11,143 bases of DNA from Hyphomicrobiaceae bacterium (GTDB lineage: Bacteria; Pseudomonadota; Alphaproteobacteria; Rhizobiales; Hyphomicrobiaceae). Location of the stretch: positions 1 through 11,143 of the forward strand of contig JAJFHI010000354.1 of the NCBI GenBank assembly GCA_021775715.1, given 5' to 3'. Of the stretch, positions 5,998 through 11,143 are shown piece after piece. The translations under genes and the position numbers were made by a program. The notes under the pieces were generated by a model that saw nothing but the letters and a program-made list of their open reading frames with translations, searched no databases and was not told the DNA's origin. Every line of letters starts with the position of its first letter. Position 1 is the stretch's first letter.

Positions 5998-7275
5998 CTA
6001 TTGTGCCGAAGATACCATAAGCCCCAAATCGGCAAACTTGATGGTGATACTTTCCAATTCCCGGCCGTCACGTCCGCGCAGTGACAGCGTGACGCGCCGC
6101 GCCTGCCAGTCAATATCTATCAGTCCAAAGTTCTCAATATTGTGCAAGGCCGTGAGCAATTCCGGCGTTTCCAGATCTCTTGACGGCCCATACGAACGGT
6201 TGAGTGAGCTTGACGTCACTTCAGGGACAATCTGTGTCTTGGCGATAGTCTGAGTATAAATTGCGCCAGCATGACGGTCGCCGGACAGAAACACAACGCC
6301 TTTGGCCCCGGTCGCGGTCAACACCTCGCGCAGCTTGTCGCGCTCTATTGGCAGATTGCCCCACCGCTCAAAGCCGTGCCCATCAGACCACACCTGGACC
6401 GACGACACGATGACCCTGAGATCTGCAGGCTCTTTGAGCGTTTCCGAAAGCCATTGCCATTGCGCCGCCCCTAACATCGTCTTTGCCGGGTCCGGATCGG
6501 GCACGTATCTCCCCCAGCTCTTTTGCGGGCTGTTATCTCGCCGCTGGAACGCAGATCGATGCGTGCGGGTATCGAGAAACACCAACTGAACACGCGCCCC
6601 TTCTACTCCGTACATCTTAGCGTAGTAGATCCCTCCGTCAGGCCGCATTGGAATGTCGACCTGCCAGAACGCCCGGAACAGCTTCTCAGAGCCCGCCGCC
6701 CATTCGAAGTCAGCACCAGCGTCATTGCGGCCATAGTCGTGATCATCCCATGTTGCCAAAAACGGGAACGCCCTGCGCGCTTCGGCAAATTCTGGATGAC
6801 GCGCCTGCGTCTGATAAGCCTCGGAAAGCTTGGTCAAAGCTGGTGATTTAACATCACCATAAACATTGTCTCCAATCATCAGGAACATTTGCGGACGCGG
6901 CGATACCGCCAGCACGCCCTGCCAGATCGGCTGGGGATGGCGTTGTGAGAGACACGACCCAAAGGCAATGCGCGTTAGTTTTGTCTCCGGTGACAATGGT
7001 GGCGCAAAGGCCGGTCCTTTTGCACCTGGCGCAACGGCTGGGTGTGACGGCTGCACGTCAGTGTCGGTGCGCATCACATTCAGAGCAATCAACACCACAC
7101 CGACCACCAACACCAGCACTGGAATGGCGAGCAAAATCCGGCGCACAAGTGGGCTTTCGCTTACGCGCGCGGGCCCTTGATGATCCAGGCTATCCGGCGT
7201 TGATCGCTCTGTACTCAGAACGGTGCGATGCTCCCGCGAGTCAGAATTATACCCGTCATCATCAGACGCGTTCAT
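5998..7275 (-). CDS. PhoD-like (alkaline phosphatase D family) membrane-anchored phosphatase
   Basis: This is a metal-dependent phosphomonoesterase or phosphodiesterase of the PhoD-like family. From ATG 7275 it has 425 residues. A polar 45-residue tail is followed by one membrane helix at 47-67, flanked by RR, so the catalytic domain is expected in the periplasm. The family motifs are FGSC (105-108), GDNVYGD (135-141), WDDHDYGRND (176-185), LDTRTHR (233-239) and SGDRHAG (330-336). Together these supply the metal-binding aspartate, asparagine and histidine ligands. It lacks the Tat signal and Fn3-like N-domain of classical PhoD; a membrane anchor replaces the cleaved signal. An open frame extends to ATG 7332, but that start has no ribosome site, whereas ATG 7275 has AGGT eight bases upstream. 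It follows the small membrane protein after 107 bp. The substrate is unknown. Confidence 0.87.
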   Translation of the reverse strand: MNASDDDGYNSDSREHRTVLSTERSTPDSLDHQGPARVSESPLVRRILLAIPVLVLVVGVVLIALNVMRTDTDVQPSHPAVAPGAKGPAFAPPLSPETKLTRIAFGSCLSQRHPQPIWQGVLAVSPRPQMFLMIGDNVYGDVKSPALTKLSEAYQTQARHPEFAEARRAFPFLATWDDHDYGRNDAGADFEWAAGSEKLFRAFWQVDIPMRPDGGIYYAKMYGVEGARVQLVFLDTRTHRSAFQRRDNSPQKSWGRYVPDPDPAKTMLGAAQWQWLSETLKEPADLRVIVSSVQVWSDGHGFERWGNLPIERDKLREVLTATGAKGVVFLSGDRHAGAIYTQTIAKTQIVPEVTSSSLNRSYGPSRDLETPELLTALHNIENFGLIDIDWQARRVTLSLRGRDGRELESITIKFADLGLMVSSAQ

Positions 7276-7358
7276 GGAGGTTGACCTGTTTTGGTGAAGG
7301 CGTTTCAGGGGCGAATGGTAGGAGCCATCCATTTCGTTTTTGCGTCGTTTTCAACGGT

Positions 7359-7382
7359 CGATCGGGATCCAGATACCGATCG
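7359..7382 (-). repeat. Perfect 7-bp inverted repeat after the small membrane protein gene
   Basis: CGATCGG (7359-7365) and CCGATCG (7376-7382) are separated by ten bases, and the second arm abuts the stop codon of the 64-residue gene. On the minus strand no T-run follows, only ACCGTTGAAAACG, which itself holds a short CGTT/AACG stem. It could be a transcript-stabilising stem, an attenuator or an operator for the PhoD-like gene downstream. Confidence 0.35.
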
Positions 7383-7577
7383 TTAGAAACACCAAATCCC
7401 GATTGAGCTGTCGAGATCGAGAAGCAGCGCGTGCCCGCGTACCGCAATCAGGTAAATCGCACCCAACAGAAGCGGCACAACGACACCAAATATGACTAAG
7501 CGCACCGACGAAGGCATCGCTCCGCCAGCGCCATCCTCGGCGGTGTCCAAGTTGTTGCTATCACCGCGTTCCGTCAC
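7383..7577 (-). CDS. Small single-pass membrane protein of unknown function
   Basis: This 64-residue protein has a polar, acidic N-terminus (residues 1-22) and one membrane helix at about 27-46, VIFGVVVPLLLGAIYLIAV. A short tail follows, RGHALLLDLDSSIGIWCF. The tail, with its RGxALLLDL and terminal CF, looks deliberate rather than random and recalls small alphaproteobacterial membrane proteins, though I cannot name a family. The start is GTG at 7577, backed by GAGGT seven bases upstream. It lies 20 bp after the MFS transporter stop, so the two are probably cotranscribed. An internal ATG at 7517 is possible but its GGAG would be too close. It might be an accessory subunit of the transporter or of the PhoD-like phosphatase; this is inference. 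Confidence 0.65.
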   Translation of the reverse strand: MTERGDSNNLDTAEDGAGGAMPSSVRLVIFGVVVPLLLGAIYLIAVRGHALLLDLDSSIGIWCF

Positions 7578-7597
7578 AACAGCGACCTCAAATTAAT

Positions 7598-8860
7598 CTA
7601 CACTGGCACCATCGCCGGGGAACGTACCACCGGCTTCTCAGTAATAGGCAAGTGCACCAACGCCGCCAATATGCCCAGCGCCACGGATATCCACCACATC
7701 ATATCATAGGATTGGAAATGATCGAACACCTTTGCACCGAGCCAGGCACCAAGGAACGAGCCCAGTTGATGTGAAAAGAAGACGATGCCGTAGAGCGTTG
7801 TCATCCAGCGCGCGCCAAAGAACGTTGCAACGAGGGCACTGGTCAGCGGGATCGTCGATAACCACAACAGACCTAGAATCGCGCTCAACACGATCACCGT
7901 CACACCCGTGATAGGCAGATAGAGAAAACCCAAAAACAATACCGCGCGCGCGGCATAAATAAGCGACAAGCCATATCGCTTCGGAAACGTCTTGCCCCAC
8001 TGCCCGGCGAGGTAGGTGCCGATCAGATTTCCAACTCCGACCGCGACAAGCCCCCAGACCGCAATGGCTGGCGACATTCCAAGGTCATCGACGTAGGCCG
8101 CCAAATGCGTGGCGTAAAACACGACGTGAAATCCGCAGACAAAAAATCCCACGTTCAGCAACCAGAAACTGGGGTAGCCGGCGGCTTCACGAACTGCTTC
8201 CGACAACGACTCGGGCTCTGTTCCTGCAGCCGTCGGAACGGCATTTGCTGCAGAACGTTTGGGGGTCAGCGCCGCACCGCCGGACACAAACGGCACCAGC
8301 AGTAGCATGGCACACGCCGTTGCTGACAGTACCAACAGACTCGACTGCCAGCCGAGTTGCTGCATCAAAACGTGGGTGTAGGGAAGTGCAAGCAAAATGC
8401 CGACGCCGCTCCCCAAGCCGACTGCGGCGATGGCTTCTGTGCGATTCTTGTCTGACGCAACACGTCCAACGGCGCCGATCATTGTGTTGATCCCGGCGCC
8501 GGCAATGCCAAAGCCGAGAAACATGCCAGAGATCAACAAATGTAATTCGGTGCGCGCCAGGTACATCGCAACGAGACCAAGCACCGTCGTCACAACGCCG
8601 AACACAACCACACGCCCGACGCCAAGCTTATCGGATATAGCACCGAGGAACGGCGCCGAAATCCCCCAGACGATATTTGCGACAGCAATGGCAAGTCCAT
8701 AGGAGCCACGGTCAAGCGCAAGTGTGTCTGTGACAGGCTTGAGATAAAGCCCCATGACCTGGCGAAGCCCCATCCCAATGCCCGCGATCGTCGCAGCCGC
8801 GAGAATGATCACCCACAACGAATAGCGTGAGGATTGGTTTGCAGGTGGTGCCACGGTCAT
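7598..8860 (-). CDS. MFS transporter (12 membrane helices)
   Basis: This 420-residue inner-membrane protein belongs to the major facilitator superfamily and transports a small solute using an ion gradient. It has about twelve hydrophobic helices and a cytoplasmic middle loop near residues 205-225 (PKRSAANAVPTAAGTEPESL). The superfamily motif between helices 2 and 3 is seen as GAISDKLGVGR (73-83). The opening GIGMGLRQVMGLYLKPV, followed by YGLAIAVANIVWGISAPFLGA, resembles the YcxA-like and monocarboxylate/oxalate-formate groups. That would suggest an organic anion, but substrate cannot be read from the sequence. ATG 8860 has GAGG nine bases upstream. It lies 37 bp after the metallophosphoesterase and 20 bp before the small membrane protein, all on one strand. 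A phosphorylated or organic-acid substrate linked to these phosphatases is possible but unproven. Confidence 0.88.
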   Translation of the reverse strand: MTVAPPANQSSRYSLWVIILAAATIAGIGMGLRQVMGLYLKPVTDTLALDRGSYGLAIAVANIVWGISAPFLGAISDKLGVGRVVVFGVVTTVLGLVAMYLARTELHLLISGMFLGFGIAGAGINTMIGAVGRVASDKNRTEAIAAVGLGSGVGILLALPYTHVLMQQLGWQSSLLVLSATACAMLLLVPFVSGGAALTPKRSAANAVPTAAGTEPESLSEAVREAAGYPSFWLLNVGFFVCGFHVVFYATHLAAYVDDLGMSPAIAVWGLVAVGVGNLIGTYLAGQWGKTFPKRYGLSLIYAARAVLFLGFLYLPITGVTVIVLSAILGLLWLSTIPLTSALVATFFGARWMTTLYGIVFFSHQLGSFLGAWLGAKVFDHFQSYDMMWWISVALGILAALVHLPITEKPVVRSPAMVPV

Positions 8861-8897
8861 GCAGTCGCGCCTCGTTTGTTGCGTTTTTTATTATTTC

Positions 8898-9860
8898 TCA
8901 GAGCGGCAGACGAAAGGTCTTGTGTTCGATCTCGACAATCGGTCCACCGACAGTGGTCATGCCCCGACCGAACAATTCTATGCTGACGTGGTTTGGTTCT
9001 CGTGTCACTTGAAACAAGTTATAGCGCGCCAGGTCTTCGCCATGATGTGACCGGGCCGCCGAACTAGAACCAAGGCCGACAATAGGTATCTGCGGAGCCG
9101 GTGCATCATCACACGCAGGCCCCGAAATCTCGGTCAGGAGACTTCGATGGTTGTGGCCATAAAGGACCAATTCGGCACCTACTGTCTGCAAGACCTGCTG
9201 CAAGTCGGCGGCATCTTTGAGTGCACGCCGTGGAGAGGCAAGACCTGGTACCGGCGGATGGTGGATGAGCACCACGCGCACCAAATTCTCCGCACGCAAC
9301 GCCTCGAGGATCTGGCGCAGTGCAAGCAATTGCGCCTCGCCCATCTCGCCAGCAGCAACAAACGGACGCGTTGGCACCGCCGAGTTGCAACCAACAAACG
9401 CCACAGGTCCAATTCGCCGCACAAATGGAAACACCATCTCATCTGCACGGGTTTTGGTATTATCCGACTCAGGGTGATGCGCCATAAAAGCCTGCCACTT
9501 GGCAACGCCCTCGCCGTGCTTCATTGCGACGTAAATATCGTGATTGCCGGGGATGACGGTTACATCCAGCGGGCCGCCAACTTCGTGTAACCATGCGCGT
9601 GCGGCGGTGTACTCGTCTGGCAATCCGATATTCACAAGATCACCCGTGACCACGATATGGTCAGGCTGTGGTACCGCGATCTTTAGGTCGGCCAACAAAC
9701 GAGCGACGACGTCAACCCGGTGCACGGATTTGCGCCCGCCATGCCAATTGAGAAAACCGAGAACGCGTTTGACGTTCCAATGGCGCAAATGAAACGGTGG
9801 CATGTCCGACAGATGCACATCTGTGAACTGGGCAAACGTGAATCGCTCTCGTTTTGACAT
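8898..9860 (-). CDS. Calcineurin-like metallophosphoesterase
   Basis: This 320-residue cytoplasmic enzyme is a dinuclear-metal phosphoesterase of the calcineurin-like superfamily. The full ligand set is present: FTDVHL (Asp14, His16), GDLVN (Asp74), GNHD (Asn106, His107), IHHPP (His200) and GHNH (His236, His238). There is no signal peptide or membrane helix. The overall plan resembles CpdA-type cyclic-nucleotide phosphodiesterases and related proteins, but hydrolysis of other phosphodiesters, nucleotides or phospholipid headgroups is equally possible. The ATG at 9860 lacks a good Shine-Dalgarno; a GATAAT hexamer ends eight bases before it, so a leaderless transcript is conceivable. The MFS transporter follows after 37 bp. 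It is divergent from the NUDIX gene with about 170 bp between. Confidence 0.88.
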   Translation of the reverse strand: MSKRERFTFAQFTDVHLSDMPPFHLRHWNVKRVLGFLNWHGGRKSVHRVDVVARLLADLKIAVPQPDHIVVTGDLVNIGLPDEYTAARAWLHEVGGPLDVTVIPGNHDIYVAMKHGEGVAKWQAFMAHHPESDNTKTRADEMVFPFVRRIGPVAFVGCNSAVPTRPFVAAGEMGEAQLLALRQILEALRAENLVRVVLIHHPPVPGLASPRRALKDAADLQQVLQTVGAELVLYGHNHRSLLTEISGPACDDAPAPQIPIVGLGSSSAARSHHGEDLARYNLFQVTREPNHVSIELFGRGMTTVGGPIVEIEHKTFRLPL

Positions 9861-9976
9861 CGGCGGTGATTATCATCCCTTAACGACGACGGTTGCCCTA
9901 AGCGCGCCAAACAGATAGCCCAACACAGGGCCCGCGGCAAAAGCGGCAATCTAGTGCTTGCCTTTTAAAGACGAAA

Positions 9977-10006
9977 TTGAAAAACTGGGTACGGACAAGC
10001 GATAAG
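9977..10006 (+). promoter_or_regulatory. Candidate promoter of the NUDIX gene
   Basis: TTGAAA (9977-9982) and GATAAG (10001-10006) are separated by 18 bases. Transcription would begin near 10013, about 20 bases before ATG 10034. If correct, the upstream in-frame TTG at 9977 is part of the -35 box and cannot be the translation start. The match is moderate. Confidence 0.35.
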
Positions 10007-10033
10007 GGATTCGTTGGTTTGCCAATTGAGAAA

Positions 10034-10480
10034 ATGACACGGAAAGCGGTTCAGGGCTATTGGCGCCTTTCGCGGAGCCTGACCCTTGGGGCACAAGGCG
10101 TTATCATCGATCCAGAAAATCGTGTCCTTCTGATCCGCCACACCTACCGTCCCGGATGGCACTTTCCCGGCGGTGGCGTAGAGAAAAACGAAACAGTGTT
10201 AACGGCCTTGACGCGTGAATTGCATGAAGAAGCCCGCGTCGTGTGTGATTCACCGCCGGAGTTATTCGGCATGTATGCTAATTTTCGCTACTTTCCCTCG
10301 GACCACATTGCCCTTTTTATCGTTCGCAATTGGCACCAGCCCGAACCTCCGAAGCCAGATCGTGAGATCGCAGAACATGGTTTCTTTAAGCCAAACGCTC
10401 TGCCTGAAGAGATCAATCCACCGACCCAGCGACGTATTGTCGAGATTTTCGATGACGTACCGCGCGCGGAAATGTGGTAG
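10034..10480 (+). CDS. NUDIX hydrolase
   Basis: This 148-residue cytoplasmic protein belongs to the NUDIX hydrolases, which cleave nucleoside diphosphates linked to another moiety using Mg2+. The NUDIX box spans residues 47-69: Gly47, Glu53 six residues later, then RELHEE at 61-66 with the metal-binding glutamates. The glycine normally found two residues after EE is Arg68 here (EEARV). Before the box, LTLGAQGVIIDPENRVLLIRH and YRPGWHFPGG are typical. After it comes DHIALFIVRNW, with a C-terminal EIAEHGFFKPNALPEEI. The substrate is not predictable. The frame opens at TTG 9977, but ATG 10034 gives the normal family N-terminus and lies downstream of a likely promoter; its ribosome site is weak (GAG). 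The GNAT gene follows after 127 bp on the same strand. Confidence 0.87.
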   Translation: MTRKAVQGYWRLSRSLTLGAQGVIIDPENRVLLIRHTYRPGWHFPGGGVEKNETVLTALTRELHEEARVVCDSPPELFGMYANFRYFPSDHIALFIVRNWHQPEPPKPDREIAEHGFFKPNALPEEINPPTQRRIVEIFDDVPRAEMW

Positions 10481-10607
10481 CGACGGTAAAGGTCACAGCG
10501 CAACCGAAATCGCTTGAACCCAACCCTGGGTCCCGCAAACGCATCCCTTGACGCTACGCCCCAACGCGCCACCCTTCCCTGCCAATCACAGAGTGATCCG
10601 CCTTTCG

Positions 10608-11102
10608 ATGACGACGAACATCCGCCCAATTTCCCCCGACGATCAGAAAGCCATCGTTGAGCTGCACGCGCGTAGTTTTGGCCCGGGCCGATTTGCCCGC
10701 ACCGCCTATCGTATTCGCGAACGCGGTGGCTCTGAAGCGAAGTGTTCACGCGCCATGTTCGATGGCGATCGTCTGATCGCCAGCGTGCGTTTGTCTGAAA
10801 TTTCGATTGGTGGCAAATCCGGCGCGGTTCTGTTAGGCCCAATTGTTGTGACGCCGGAATTGAAAGACAACGGCCGCGGATCCGCGTTGATGCAGGCGGC
10901 TATCGACGCGGCACGCTCCGACGGCCACCGCGCGATTATACTCGTTGGCAACGAACCATTTTATGGACTCTTTGGTTTCAAACCTATTCCACCTGGCGAC
11001 ATCGTTATGCCTGGTCCCGTCGATCCCACACGCCTACTGGCGCTAGAGTTGGTCGACGGCGCCATGACGGGCTACAAAGGGCTTATCAGCTCTAAGGCTT
11101 GA
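10608..11102 (+). CDS. GNAT-family N-acetyltransferase
   Basis: This 164-residue cytoplasmic enzyme would transfer an acetyl group from acetyl-CoA to an amine. The order of GNAT elements is visible: IRPISPDDQKAIVELHARSF at the N-terminus, DGDRLIASVRLSEI in the central strands, then motif A as LLGPIVVTPELKDNGRGSALM. The pyrophosphate loop there is KDNGRG (86-91). The ending AIILVGNEPFYGLFGFKPI is typical of the YhbS-like group, where YGxFGF is conserved. The substrate is unknown. The frame opens at TTG 10548, but the extra 20 residues are proline-rich and unlike the family. ATG 10608 starts right before the first strand, although no good Shine-Dalgarno precedes it; a GTG at 10593 is an alternative. 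It follows the NUDIX gene by 127 bp, without a clear promoter or terminator between. Confidence 0.86.
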   Translation: MTTNIRPISPDDQKAIVELHARSFGPGRFARTAYRIRERGGSEAKCSRAMFDGDRLIASVRLSEISIGGKSGAVLLGPIVVTPELKDNGRGSALMQAAIDAARSDGHRAIILVGNEPFYGLFGFKPIPPGDIVMPGPVDPTRLLALELVDGAMTGYKGLISSKA

Positions 11103-11143
11103 CAGAATTAGTCTTGGAACGGGTCCTTCATAAGGATTGTGTC

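Noticed and set aside
9683..9949. Minus-strand frame of 88 codons overlapping the start of the metallophosphoesterase
   Set aside because: It is shifted relative to the phosphoesterase, which has all metal ligands. The product is rich in Cys and Arg without pattern.
10519..10532. ACCCA/TGGGT hairpin between the NUDIX and GNAT genes
   Set aside because: A 5-bp stem without a T-run is too weak to call a terminator.

Overview
The window looks like an ordinary chromosomal stretch of an alphaproteobacterium, probably Hyphomicrobiales (Rhizobiales). This rests on the RlpA-type protein, the moderately GC-rich composition, the GTG and TTG starts backed by ribosome sites, and the overall style of the proteins. 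The order-level placement is an inference. No RNA gene, insertion sequence, phage gene or CRISPR array was seen.

Layout. Positions 186-890 (+) encode a secreted RlpA-like protein with an unusual lysine/arginine/tyrosine pentapeptide repeat. A strong intrinsic terminator and a second weaker hairpin follow it. Positions 1153-1935 (+) encode an XRE-type helix-turn-helix protein with a large C-terminal domain I cannot assign; three tandem decamers and an inverted repeat lie just upstream. The block 9860-1978 is entirely on the minus strand. Read in the direction of transcription it holds a cytoplasmic metallophosphoesterase, an MFS transporter, a 64-residue membrane protein, a membrane-anchored PhoD-like phosphatase, a patatin-like lipase, and the molybdate importer modA-modB-modC. 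On the far side, divergent from the phosphoesterase, are a NUDIX hydrolase (10034-10480, +) and a GNAT acetyltransferase (10608-11102, +).

How they fit together. ModA, ModB and ModC are a complete molybdate ABC importer: binding protein, permease and ATPase. modB and modC overlap by 4 bp. No modE gene and no recognisable ModE box was seen. The phosphoesterase, MFS transporter and small membrane protein are closely spaced (37 and 20 bp) and may be cotranscribed. PhoD-like phosphatase (after 107 bp) and patatin (after about 170 bp) probably have some transcription of their own. Several start codons differ from the longest open frame: modB starts at GTG 3791, patatin at TTG 5825 behind a near-perfect Shine-Dalgarno, PhoD-like at ATG 7275, NUDIX at ATG 10034 and GNAT at ATG 10608.

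I found no convincing undescribed multi-gene system. The best leads are the repeat-bearing RlpA-like protein, the HTH protein with its unassigned domain and possible operator, and the palindrome overlapping the patatin promoter.
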